Assembly (NCBI GenBank): GCA_949825065.1
Contig: OX463864.1
Span: 16,071,327 to 16,135,326 of the forward strand
Reading direction: 5' to 3'
Length of the DNA stretch: 64,000 nucleotides
Origin: Odontocerum albicorne
Lineage: Eukaryota; Arthropoda; Insecta; Trichoptera; Odontoceridae
Each line of letters starts with the position of its first letter. Within the stretch, counting starts at the first letter, position 1. Below the pieces are notes generated by a model that was not told where the DNA came from, did no database searches, and saw only the letters and a program-made list of their open reading frames with translations. Shown here piece after piece: positions 36,217 to 50,438 of the stretch. Both the position numbers and the translations under genes were made by a program.

Positions 36217-36440
36217 GCATAGACCCTTCATCCTGCTGTTGCATGTGCCCTTACCAGCATAGTCGTGCTTTCCGGGCTATTTCTATTATTGGTGCCACTT
36301 TAATCGTTCCACGATTTTCCACGTAGTGACGCCCTGTGACCACTATAGCATATACGTCTCCGCGATATGGAACAATTTTGTCTCTTTTATTTAGAGATGA
36401 TCACTCGGCTCCATATAGTATAGCGGGCCTGATCACTGTC
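36217..36440 (-). mobile_element. Family C LINE fragment, right of the hAT MITE
   Basis: Minus strand encodes IRPAILYGAE near 36400-36440 and GDVYA. It lies 170 bases before the first Hr78 exon. Confidence 0.7.
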
Positions 36441-36607
36441 TTCTGTTTTTCTCCATTTTTTCCATACAATTTTTATTCTGATTTTTAAGTCTTACTGGTG
36501 ATGAATAAATACTTGATTTATGTTTATAATTTCAAGATTTCTTCTTATTTCCCTTGTTGACTTGGGAAACCTGTGTTCCTGATTGATATAATATTTTTTG
36601 TTTACAG

Positions 36608-36766
36608 ATAGTACAGTTCGAGTGCCAATGAAGATGGATGTGGGTCCAGGCCCACAGCTGAAGATGGAACTGGGGCAAGGCCAGGCACAGGTGCCCGAAC
36701 TGGAGTTATGCGTGGTATGCGGGGACCGCGCTTCGGGCAGACATTACGGGGCCATCAGTTGTGAAG
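36608..36766 (+). CDS. Hr78: Hr78 exon: start and first zinc finger
   Basis: Acceptor TTTACAG ends at 36607, donor GTATAC at 36767, phase 1 out. ATG candidates at 36628 and 36634; the open frame extends upstream to the acceptor, so bases 36608-36627 may be 5' UTR or coding. It encodes [19 protein letters not shown], the first half of zinc finger 1. The intron that follows splits the P-box codon after Glu. Confidence 0.88.
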
Positions 36767-39700
36767 GTATACTGTTGTTTCATGACTTAGCGTTTGCTCA
36801 TGCTGTGGAGGTATACCTAATTTTTTGTTGGCCCCTGTGCTCTCCGTTCTATGGTTAGCATTCTTGCTGGCTACGGCTATACTTTCCCGCATCTGCATAT
36901 GTTCAGAAAAACATATTTGGTAACAAAACCACAGAAAATTTACCAAGGGAGATGAACTACAAAGGTTCCTTTGTAATTCTTCTGATATGTAATAGTAACA
37001 CATTTGGGTTTAGGTGTAGTGTATGTGTTTAGTATTCATATACAATAATTAATTCTGATAAGATCTTCCAAAAAGCGTTGTCTTCAAGTGCTTCCTTAAG
37101 CTGCACATGTCACCCATATCTCTTTCATTTAGAGGCAGACCATTCCACATCACATGACCTGTCATAACACCCTGCCCTATTGGATCGATTCGAAACAATC
37201 AATTTATTCGATGAAGACGAAATTTACCTCAATATTCTACTCGTCTCTGAAGTAACATCTCTCAGACATAGAGAGAAAGATACAATGGATACATCCCATT
37301 AAGGGACTTGAATACAAAGAGACAATTTTTAAAATCAATCTGTTCGCGACACTTGAGCCAATATAGACTATTTAGAAGAGGACTTATATGACAACATTTA
37401 TGACTACGAACTTTTAGACTTGTGTTAATTACTGTAATGCAAAACGAACTAGTGATCATGGATACAGTTGAGGGAATACGAGTAAGAGGAAAGTCTCCTA
37501 CAAGATGGATGGATCAAATAAAGGAGTTAACAGGATCCCCTTTAAATGCTGTATCCACATGGTCCAGGACTGGGAAGGATGGAGACAGGCGCTGCACCAA
37601 ATTCCAGACAGCTTAAGACCACAATCTTAGCTTTCATGCTGCTCGTCTATAATAATATAAATAATAACCAAGCTAGTAAGACGCTTCTACCCATAGGGTT
37701 AGTAAGACGCTTCTACCCATAGGGTTAGTAAGACGCTTCTACCCATAATTTTTGTTGGTACACAAAAAAAAAGGGTCGCAGTCTGATAACAATACTCGTG
37801 CGCTCGACATGTGTAAATAATATTGCCTCACCCATAGGGTTTTAGTTCAATTTTTGTTGGTACACAAAAAAAAAAGGGTCGCAGTCTGATAACAATACTC
37901 GTGCGCTCGACATGTGTAAATAATATTGCCTCACCCGTAGGGTTTTAGTTCAATTTTTGTTGGTACACAAAAAAAAAAAGGGTCGCAGTCTGATAACAAT
38001 ACTCGTGCGCTCGACATGTGTAAATAATATTGCCTCACCCATAGGGTTTTAGTTCAATTTTTATTGGTACATAAAAAAAAAGGGTCGCAGTCTGATAACA
38101 ATACTTGTGCGCTCGACATGTGTAAATAATATTGCCTCACCCATAGGGTTTTAGTTCAATTTTTATTGGTACATAAAAAAAAAGGGTCGCAGTCTGATAA
38201 CAATACTTGTGCGCTCGACATGTGTAAATAATATTGCCTCACCCATAGGGCTTTAGTTAAATTTTTATTGGTACACAAAAAAAAGGGTCGCAGTCTGATA
38301 ACAATATTCGTGCGCTCGATGTGTGTAAATAATATTGCCTCTTCATGTGTGGTAGTATTGTCAATAAGTGCGATGATGAAATCAATTTCCGTGCCTTTTC
38401 CATTAGTTCAAAACCAAAAAGTTTAATGAATGAGGCCAAACTTTTTAGTCTAGTGGTAACATTCTTGACTAGGGGTTTCGGGTTTGATTTCCGATGGTAC
38501 CAGTTGCCAATAGGTTGCCAGTTTGGTAAAACTGGCTGGTAACAATATTTGCGTGCGCTGAGTGATAGTCTTGCCAACACTCATTTACCGAAATTCACTG
38601 ACGAAACGCAAGTTTCATACCTAATCCAGAAATTCTAAACTCTAAAATTCACTGGGGCCGAAGACAACGCTGTCTCCCGGTCACACCCTCTGATATGTCC
38701 GAAATACTAATCCGGTATATTAAAGGGTACCAACGCTGTTTTTTCCACTTTGTGTAATAAACAGTGTTAGACTAAACAATTTACAATGTCTTTAAACCTC
38801 CAATGTTAATGCCTTAACTTTTAATAACATAAATGGTACCGTATAAAAATAAATGTGTCCAAAGACTGCTGTCTTCCGACTACACTTCAATATATTTGCA
38901 TCTCCAATTTGGATATGTTGAGGTGTACCATAGGAATGATAGAATGATAATTTTTTTTTGTTCTTGACATTGTTTCAGGATGCAAGGGTTTCTTTAAGCG
39001 ATCCATCCGCAAGAAGTTGGGCTATCAGTGCCGCGGCGCGATGAGCTGCGAGGTGACCAAGCACCACCGCAACCGTTGCCAATACTGCCGCCTGCAGAAG
39101 TGCCTCAACTCTGGGATGAGATCTGACTGTGAGTATGATGCCGACTTCACGAGAAAGCTCTGTAGGATTCCACAACGTGATCGGTGCTTTTCATAAATGA
39201 TAACAGTTTGGTCTATGTCATATACATAAAGACAATATAAGTGTAAAGACATGCCCAGTTTGTCTTCACGTTTTGCATATACGTGTATAACACATTAGGC
39301 TTACTATACCTTTTCTGTCATGTTTTCCTTGGTCTACTTATTCCAGGCACACCTTGCTCTTCTGACTTTTATACTCACTTACTCTTTCTCTCCATATGTC
39401 AAACCATCTTTATGCTCCTTTCTTCATTTTACTTAAAAACATTCATTTTATCTAGGTTTTCATTTCTGATGTCTTTATTCCGCCTTCTTTCATACATTGA
39501 CATCACGATTTTCTCTTAGTGCATGCATCTCCGCAGGATTAATCTTACTTTTATCCTTTTTCTTGAAAGTCCAAACTTCACGTTAATAAGTCAAGGTGGA
39601 CACTAACACACTTTTATGTATGTTTTGTCACTGTTTAACCCTTCCCTTACGGTGCTAAAATTGAAACGCGCGCTCCGGCGTTGGGTAGTGAGTACGCGAT

Positions 39701-42700
39701 CAAAAATTAGCGATTTTAAATCGGAAAAATAAGAACATTCATAGATAATCCCCTTAATTAATTATAATTGAAGTTAAAAATTATAATAATTGAGATTTAT
39801 TTGCTGAAAACATTAAAAAACCACCTGGCAACGCTCACGGAACGGGCGTAGGTCTAATCTATTTGCAAGCCCAGAAGCTACTGCGGCGCGGAGCGGTAGT
39901 GGCTTACTGCCGGCGTGGCTTACGCTTGCGACGATTGAGACAATTGAGCTCCTCGCAATTCAGTGGAGTGTGCAAGAGTGAGATGCGAATATAGTGTCGC
40001 GCTTCCCGCATACTCTTCACCTATCGTCAAGACACAAGGTCGAGGCACTCGCAGCATTTAAATGCGAATTTGTTTCTGATCTTCACAAAATACCCACGAT
40101 GTAGTCGATAAATTCTGATTATTATTAATATTATTTTTTAAATCAATGCGTAAATATATTATGGAGGAATACCTAAAATCTTAACCTTGTATTTATTATA
40201 TTTATAGAGATATTGATGGTTATTAGAAGCAACGTGTAGAAGATACCCAACACAGGGAAGGAAAGGTTAATATGCAAGCAACTTCAAAATTAGTCCTTCA
40301 TTGAGAAAATGTAAAAAAAAAAAACAATAATCCACCTACAATCACCAATATGAACTCCTAAAGAATCAATGAACTATAGGTTATAATTTTTGACGCTAAA
40401 AAACTGTCAGAATTAACAAAACAGTGTTGCTATACGTAAAAAATAAAACTTTTTATTCCATTAATTCGCACAATACTGTATTGTCATGAATATTAGTATA
40501 ACATTGTTGGAAACAGTCCAAAGTGCTGCATAACGTACTAGTTTGCACGCGTGTTGCAGCCGTGCAGCACGAGCGCAAGCCCGTGGTGGAGAGGGGCAGC
40601 GGAAGTGCGGGACAGGGGGCCGGGAGCCGCGTGAACGTCGGGGGTGTGGCCCAGGTGGGCGGCGGAAGGGAGGGAGAAAGCGGGAGTGGCGCGGGAGCTG
40701 ATCAGGATGGCGGCGAGTCCCACATCATGTTTGGCATGCATGCTGCTGGTCGTGATGTGAGTTACTTTTGTTTTATTTATTTTTTGAAACTGAGTTTGAC
40801 ACGATAGCATATTACATGTACATACCATCACATCTTTACCCTGTCGAAGTTGTCGAGTGCCAGACTTTCCTATCATGAGACACATTCTTCGTCTTTTCTA
40901 CATCCATACTTCACTGGCTGGAGTAGATTAGTATGGCTCAATAATTTGAAACCAAAGAAGAATCCACACCCTGATAGTTGAGAGTTCAAAAGAGATACTG
41001 AATACTGAAAAGTAGCAAATACATGCACTAAGAAGTATACATGGAGTACCAATGTATGATAGAATACGGAATTAAGTGAAGAGGGATAAATGTGAACTTA
41101 AGACTGATGTGATGAGTATGATGAAGGACACTGAAATGGTTTGGGCACTTGGAACGAATGAATAAAGAAATACTAACAAAACAAATATACAGTGCAAATG
41201 TGAATGGAAGGTGTGGTAGATGAAGACCAAGGAAAGAATGGCTGTGTCAAGTGTATGATATTTTGAAAGAAGGAAATGTAAGAAGTTAGAGAAATTGTAG
41301 GAGTTGTATGAGAAGGTGTATTGATGTGGAACTATCAGTAATTCATATATGTATAAACAGGTGCGTAGATGTATTCTAATACTTAAGTAATATCCCAGTA
41401 TACCCAATCCACATAACAAACGACGCTGTACGCCGGTGCACCCGGCAGGGGTCTGTCGTCTCTGTAATTCGGGAGAGGCGATGGTCCTGGCTGGGACATG
41501 TTCTGAGAATGCCCGATGATAGTTGGCAGAGGAGAGCGCTGTTTTTCTTTCCATTGGGGTCCCGACGGCCTGGAAGACCCTCTCTCACGGTGTACTGTTC
41601 CTATGACAAGGAAGTCAGAGCGTTAGGAATGTCGTGGAGAGAGATTATCAACAACGCCCAAAACCGCTCTGAATGGAGAAGACTGGTGAATTGATTGATT
41701 GATACCCAATAAAATAATGTGAGACTGCCATGTGTAAAATCTATACTCCTTACAATCAAGGTGTCGCAGAAATCTTTTTTGGACTATCAGGGTTTTCTCG
41801 AGTCTTTTCAGCTTCCATATGATTGAGCCATATTCTAAACTACTGCGAACTAATAAGTTCTATAGAGATTTTATAAGGGCACCATCACCAAATGTCCTAG
41901 AGACTCTTATTACAAATTTCAGAACTTGATTGACAGGTAAGCATGTACTGTCCATGCAATGAGACTCTGGAATCAGTTACAAACCAATATAAGACTCGCT
42001 CCGTCCTTGGCATGCTCTAAGAAGCAACTGAAAAAAACTCTTAATTTCTAGTCAGTAAAATAACGTGTTTCATTCCTGATTTTTCCTTTCCTCTCCACCA
42101 TCCTTTCCTTTCCTTTTGATTGATGATATCTCACTTTATATGAAAAAGAATGTTCGGGTGATTGTCCGTCTTTGAGAGGTTCGTGGGTATATGCTCACGT
42201 ATGCGTTTATGGATTTCGTGGGGATGGATAGTCATTTGAATGATTTATCCAACCACGTTACTTACTTCATTTACTTTGCCGCCTGGCAATAAGCCCGCCA
42301 GATGGTATTTGCAATAAAAGTGTTAAATAAATAAAAAATACTCTCAATAATATTTTTTTTGTGTGTTTTATAGGGTCTCTCAGCGAAAGACGAGCCCATA
42401 GACTACGGCCGAAGTTCTCCCCCGACATCTGCTTTACACTTGGCTCAATTGGCAGCAGCTTTCAAAGGATCATCAGGTAATAATCAGATCAAATTACTTA
42501 AAATAAGATAGCAAAGAAATCTCCACGTTCTGTCAACCCTCTTTGGAGTTTTGAACAACCCAATCTGTTTTCAGTACCTGCTTGAGAAATTTAATCTTAT
42601 TTCTGAGATATAATCTATTTATATTCAAAATAAACCATTGGAATTTTTTTAGCCAAAAAAGGTTTTCAGTGATGTCCGTGTCAACCAAAAAGGTTTTTTG

Positions 42701-45700
42701 GTTTATTGTTTGATTTGGTAAGCATATTAAATCCTGGGACTGAGTCAGAACACCCTCAATCACTTATTATTATTGGAAGTGTCATTTTTGAAAATATCAA
42801 TATTTGAAAATATATTTTTTCTATATTTTGTAGCTAATAATAAAAATATTGAAACGCATGTTGCTGCAGGGTACTACGTCAACTATTTAGATAGAGTAAG
42901 GAATTATTGAACACATGATAACTGTTTGTTAGAGATAGATGTTGATATCATTAGAATTAAAAAAGGAATCTTGAGATGGTTTAGCTGTATTGAAAGAATG
43001 AGTTGCTAAAGACTTAGAAAAATTAATAGAAAGTGAGGAAGAGGAAAGAGTGAGAGGAGATAGTTGGAGAAATATTAAAGGTAAAAAGTATGAGATACAG
43101 AAGAGCGTGAATGATGAGATTTAAAGATGTGGACAAGGCAAAGGCTGTATATATTGATAGAAGGGTGTGGATATCAGTTCTTTCTGCCTTTCCCAAAAGA
43201 GACATGGCGTGTCTTTTTTTACGTATATCTAAAATAACAATGATGCTGTATGTGTGTGGATAGAAAGATATGGAGATTTGTCCTCTCTGCCTACCCTTAA
43301 AGGGAATATGGCATGTATAATCAAAATTCCAGACTTCTGTTAAGTAATATGTATTTTTGCAGGTTTCCCATACGGGGCGACCCCACCCACGGGCCAAGAA
43401 GGCCCTGGAGGACCACCGGAAGAGTCCAGACTGCTTCTGCACTCTCACCTGCTGGCCAACAACCTCCTGCACATGCAGCACCAGGTTTCCTCCCTTCACC
43501 CCCTAGGTAACTGTCCCATCATCTCTCGTAGCTTCCTCGGCTGCCCTTAGCTGATGATTGATCTGGACTTGAATCTATTCGGAAAACAGTATCTTTTTTT
43601 TATTGATACAATCAAATTTTTTCTTTTAATACTAATTAAATCTATGAAATAATTTCCCTCACTAGATATAAATTCTTAATACTCCTTTTATTTAAAATGT
43701 TGCCGTTAATATTTGACCGAGTCGAAACATTTCATAATGCACTATCCCTATACAATCTCATCATATACGTAAAAGAATATTTCTTGTGGTTGATCCGGGT
43801 TTTGCTTTTGTTTTTTTTACCTGATTCTTTGACATCGTTTTTTACATCGATGATTATTATAACGCACCCACTTTTCGTCTCTGGTCACCAGATGGTGTAA
43901 AAATTGCATTTCTTCAAAATCGTGTGGAATCCTTACACCCTCCCTCCGAGCCATCTTGATTATTTTCATTTGATGATATCTTGTTGATTCGATATATCTG
44001 AGCTTTTCTGAGAGCTGACGAGATGAATTATTTTCGATTTTCGCGGTTAAGATTTTGTCATTCAAATTTACAGATCTTCCCTATCTAGGACTATTTTTAA
44101 TATCAAAATTCGAAATTTCTTGGACCATCTTTGGCACTTACGAACATCCAACACGTTCCCTAACACGTCACAAATGGTTTTTGTTGCAATATTTGCCAAG
44201 TTTTTTTTAAGAAACTCAACACATAATGTTGTATAAATTCTTCATTCCGTATAAATTCTGCCATCGTGTATAAGTGATTTATATTGAAACATACATTTGA
44301 CAAACTGAGAATTAACAAAATAGGCGTTGACACGACAAGTAAGCATTGGTTTCCTAAGAAAGTGGTGTCGTTATATAGCGCACATAACAAAACATTGTCT
44401 ATGCAAACCATATGGCGTGGTTTCCTAGAGAGCGTTGGTTGTGTCGTTATATAGCGCACGTAACAAAACATTGTCTATGAAAACCAATGATGTTGGTTTC
44501 CTAGAGTGCGTTGGTTGTGAGTGTAATGTCAAATAGCAATGCTGCCATTTGCATGATGGCCGTGCTAGCGGAGCAAACAGTCGAGGAACAATTCTTCCCC
44601 TGTAGCGGACACCGTTTTACAATAGAAAATGATTGCAAAGGTAATTTGGACCAGCAAAAATTACAAAATATTGATTAATTTTGTAAGAAATAATGAAGCT
44701 TTATAAAATGTGAATAGCAAAGACTATAGAAAAGCCCAATTGAAACAAAATATGAGGAATCAGATTTGGTTTCCACTGACAGTTGTGGGTTCTCATTTCT
44801 GCCGTCTGGTGGCATGCCAGGCGGATGCGACGCAAACGTAATTTAATTTGGACCAGCGAAAATGATGAAATATTGATTGATTTTGTAAGAAATAGTGAAG
44901 CTTTATATAATGTGAAGAGCAAATACTATAGGAAAGCCCAGTTGAAACAAAATATGGGGAATAAAGTTTTCAACTGTCGTTATCACGTCATGTAACGTGC
45001 GCTATATAAGGAACCCGCTTTCTTAAGAAACCGTAGCTGTAGAACACAACTAACCGTCAAAACTCAGAAACACAGTAAAATGACATTATTTTTCAAATAA
45101 CCTATTATAATAAGGCTCGTCATTTTAGAAAGATAAGTTTTCTATTTTCGTAGATTGTGTGTAACATAATTTAGGACAGAAAAAGTAGTTTCTGTGTTAA
45201 TCCTTCGTCGTATACTATACAATCTGGCGGGTTTATTGCCACGTGATAATCTTCTCCAACCAACATTTTGAAAATTACAAAGCAATGACCTAAACTGTTC
45301 TATACAATCTATGGTTTTACATTATACCAATTGATTAACTCTAATAAGTTGGTAGTGTTTCCTCGCGACTACACTGACACGAAAATATCTGGATCCAGGG
45401 TTTTCCAATGTAATTACCGAGGTATGGGGTGCATGGCTGCATGGTACCTAAGGTGCATGGCCGTGTGGTAACAATGCACTGGACTTCCATGCGAAAAGTC
45501 ACCGGTTTGAACCCCCTCTGTGCTACCCCCCTTGAATGACACAATAGTTTTTTTCCATCTAGTATTTGGGGTTATAAGGATACCTATGAAGAGAAAAAGA
45601 AAATGTGCCAGTGTGCTCCGATCGTCTCACTATACAGGGTGTCCCGTGCCTCAACGTCAAGCTGGTATTGAGGAAAAGGCCAGCTTATGACGGTTCAGAG

Positions 45701-48700
45701 ATAAAAAAAATTCTTGCAAAAGCCTTATACTTTTCGAGTTATAGGCATATCTTTGAAAATTGTGAAAGTAGCTACCCTCCGCCAAATGTTTATATGCTGT
45801 GACTACAAATTGCCATATTTTATGATTTTAATGGTTGTATCGCAATCCTAGATAGCCCTGCTATTAGTTGGAGTCCAATATAAAACAAAAAAAAATTGTT
45901 TTTGTCCGATCATAAAAATTAATATTTTTTATCAGCTAACTTTACCTCATCATACAGTAAAAATAATGTACTACGCTAACCTGGCAAGTTACATCAAAAG
46001 ATGGCCTGTTTTGTCAGGATTTCAAAATTACCTACTACTCCTTTAAAAATAATTTACAAAAATTAATTTCTGTATGTAATGATAACACTTTGGAATGGCG
46101 AGGGGATCCTCAACTATGAGGCCCGACAATGAAGGACGAGATATGATACCGGTGTTTAGCGGTTGTTCGAGTATCTGTCAAACATCGAGAAAGCTTATTT
46201 ACGAGTATGTACTCAACTTGATAGGAAAATTTATGTAGCATTTCAACTCTTAAAATATTTAACTCAAAAAATTTTTTATTGGATTAACCGTGTTTTTCAA
46301 TTATCTGGGTTCGAGTATCCCCCGATTGGCGTTTTATTGTACAGTCAAACCTCGGGTCACGAACGCCTCTAGACACAAACACAATTTCCGAACAAATTTT
46401 GACTCGACCTGCATACAATGCCTCGGCTCACGAATTAGTTGTAACGGCGCATTACGCAATTACGCATTAGTTGTTCTCAGATGCGCGCGTTGTGAACATT
46501 GTTTGTCGTTGCATTCGTTGTTCTTGATACAATTTTTTTTTTGCTTTTTATATATATAATATACAGTAAAATATATTTTGCATTAAATTAACCCTGATTA
46601 TGGCTCCCAAGAAAATGAATTTCGGTTTGCGAACATTTAGGCTCGCGAACGCAATCAAAGAACGAATTAAGTTCGTAACCCGAGGTACCACTGTATTTTT
46701 ATTTTGACATTTATGTATTAATTTTGAAATTGACATCTATTGGTACTGTTTCAGGCCCCTTAAACATCAATGCATACCTGCAGTCTGCATATGGTTCAGC
46801 TGGAGATGTGCCCTTAGCCTTATCTCAGCGTCCACAGTCTCCCGCCACCATAGAAGATACCTATCACTTAGGTATTTTTGTTTTTTTTTTCAATAAGATA
46901 AGGTAAAACTTTCAATAATGAAACACCGATACATTATAAAGAAAGCTTTCGTCAGATGACAACACAAATATATTTCTTAGTCTATAATTTACATTTGATA
47001 CAGGTTTAACAAACGCTAATGGCTAACTAACCAGAAGGCTAATAGTTAACTAACATACTTATAATTAGGTTTCACAGCTTATCAAGTTGATAAAAAAAGG
47101 AATCTTTTACATAATTTGCCCAATGCCGTGACCCCGAAAATGAAACAAAACATACTGTCATGGTGAAGTGAAAATGAAACATAACATATATACTGAAGCT
47201 ACTGCATAACTTGAGTGTTCCAATTTTGAAACACGCTATTAGAATAAAACAAGTCGGTAATTAGAAGGTAGTTTCGATATTAAATATTTGTTTCGTGCTT
47301 TTTTACAAAACAAATAAAAATACGTTTATTGCCATTCGTACATTTCGAGTACACACTGAATGCATGAAGTCAGTAACATTCGATGTGACCATTGATTTTC
47401 AAACTTGATACAAAAAACCCACATTTTAAAATGCCTGAAAGATCCAGATTGACAAAAGAAGTGTGTGTTGCTGCAAAGCGAAGAAAACAGAACAACAACG
47501 GTTACAGCGACAAATATAAACGCTAAACAAAGACCATTTCTCAATGAGAATCTAAAATGACAGATCTCCAATGAAGATTGGCAAAACTAAAATGAGAAAC
47601 GCCGAAAGGCTGAGCGAAATAATATGATGATTAGTAATATGCAGCAATTCTCGTAAGGGACACATGACATGACGGAATAGAATGTAAGTAGATGTAACAA
47701 TTAACAAGTTATTAGGAATTATTTTCACACATTCTTGGATGGACTTTTCAGCTAGTTAAATAATAAGTATCCTGTAAAGGTGGGGGTACATCAAGGATCG
47801 GTACTCAGTCCGCTACTGTTCATCTTAGTCATGGACTATTTAACTAACCAGGAAATGAACAGTCTCCTAAAGATCCTACTATTTGCAGATGATATCGTAT
47901 TAATAAGTGACAAACATGAAGACCTTCAAAATAGTCTGGAAAGGTGGAGAAGAGTCTTGGAGGGCAATGGATTGAGACTGAGCAGAAAGAAAACAGTATC
48001 TGTACCTACCATTTGAGAACACAAAAGCTGTCACTCCCGTAATGCAAATGGATGGAGAAACATTACCAAATTGTGACTCCTTTAAGTATCTTGGGTCACT
48101 CATCCATAGCGATGGAGGATGTGCAGCAGATGTAACACATAGAATTAGTGTGGGATGGATGAAGTTTAGATCAATGACGGGAGTTCTATGTGATCCGAAA
48201 ATGCCAGTAAAGTTAAAAGGAAAAATATACCAAACGATTGTCAGACCCGCACTCCTCTATGACTCCGAATGCTGGACGATGTATAACTCTTACTCCAGGC
48301 AACTAGAAACTGCTGAAATGCGCATGCTAAGATGGTCAGCTGGTGTGTCCCTAAGAGACAAAATAAAAAACTCACGCATTCGTGGAAGCCTAGGTGTTAC
48401 AGACATCAACAGCAAGATGGAGGAGAGGCGATTAAGATGGTATGGGCACGTTAAACGCAGAGCACCCGATCACATTGTGAACCAGGCAATCTCCATGGAT
48501 CTTCCTCGAATAACAACCAGAAGAAGACCAAATAATTCATGGGTGGTGCAAAAAGATAACCTGATGCAGAGGCACTGCCTGGGGGACGTAGTTCAGGACA
48601 GAAGAGCATACAACCTGAGGACGAGGAGAGCTGACCCCAACAGTCTTCGCAGACAGTGAGTTGGGATGGAGCCAGGGAGAAGAAAAAAGAAATAAGTATT

Positions 48701-50381
48701 AACTTATCTTCATATTCATATGCACCCAGTAAGATACAGGTATAAGTCTAGTTTATTAGGGTAATGAAAAATGACTATCAATATACTCAGATTCATATAA
48801 TTTGCTTATCCGCTGGAAAAAACTTGTATTCGTTTCTTTTTTTTTTTCTTCGTATAATATGTATATTTGTATAATAATATGTATACAATAAATAAAAATA
48901 TGTATAATATGTATACAATAAATAAAAATAGAATATAAAATCTATTGCAGAATCTGATGAGAGGTGGGCTGCGCTCGCACAGATGACTGGCTGCCCTCCC
49001 CCGCGTCACCTGCACGCGCACGCCCTATGCGAAGCGGGATCTCGGCTGTTATTCCTCTGCTGTCGGTGGCCCCCCATCCAAAGCGGCACCCTCAGGTTAG
49101 TATTCTATGATATTTTAGGTCGTTCAATGCTGAGGAACGTGATCCATTATAAGTTGTGCGCATTCTTCTCCAGTTCTCTCGGCATTCTGCTCTTTGAAGA
49201 GCCTAACACTCTTCACCTGGTCGCTGCAGTGCATATGTACCTCTGTCTCCTTTAACTTTGAGTATCTCGATGCCTTCATTTCGAGAAATGTGACCGAAGA
49301 ACTAAAGTATGTGATGAGTGCATAACTTTGAAAGCTCTTCCAAAATAGAGGCATTTTTTCATTGATCTATTTATTCTTTATTACGGAAAGTTAATATGTT
49401 CACTGCAGCATTGTGCGTCAATCCATATTTCACGATAATGTAGTTAATGTCCTGCTATAGTTTCATGTAGCGTAACATTCGTTGATATTCTACAAGGATT
49501 ACATTTTATTTTACGTCTTTATTTTATTTTGTTCTAAGAAACCGTCATGAGACCTTTAGTTGAGCAATATTAGAAAATAAAAACAAAAAAATGCAATACA
49601 TTAGTAATAATATATAAATTAAATAAGACACCAATATTAAAAGACAAAAGAATGAAATAAGACAGCCATATGTAAAGACAACAAATTAAATGAGATAACA
49701 ATATGTAAAGACAACAAATGAAATGAGATAAAAAATTATAAAGACAATTTAATTCAATATCTTTTAAAAATAAATTGAACTAAACTTTTTTTTTATTGTA
49801 TTAGGTATTTATAAATATTGTAAAATTTTTAACTACTACCATAACGTGATTCAATGAAGAATAAATAAAAATCCTGAATATTTACCTCCTCACTAGTGTC
49901 CCGTCATTTCTTGGTGTAATTATAAACATTCAAAACCACTTCTTTAGTCTGTCCACACAATGATCTTCCTTTTCCTAACTTTGTAACTTCAGACATTATG
50001 GTCACTGTATTTTTCGTCAAATAAACACTGCGCGCGCACGCTTCAAACGTCAGTGGACTAGAACTGACTACTGACGGAACGCATCAACCAACCACGGCAA
50101 AGATACTTACTAATACCATGTTTCCAGTTGTAGTTGAGTGTCACTGTTTGTCAGGTTGATGAGAGCGTGCAACGGGGCTTTTTGTGTTATCAAAAATCGG
50201 AAAGAAGTATCGATTTATTTTTTCATGCTAAATATCCTCAGTGAGATACAGGCAAAAGCCTAGTTTACTGGGGATACGACAAATGAAAGGCAACAAACCC
50301 AGATCCATTAAAATTATATGTCCAAATCAAATTACCTGTTGTTTTTTCTCAAATTGTGTATATTTCTTGTCATGTGTAATA

Positions 50382-50438
<57 letters not shown>

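Noticed and set aside
45633..46087. MITE starting ACAGGGTGTCCCG
   Set aside because: Only one end is visible; no inverted partner or duplication was found.
48042..48659. Host gene (open frame of 205 codons)
   Set aside because: Continuous with an upstream reverse-transcriptase FADD motif and carrying the RWYGHVKRR retrotransposon motif.
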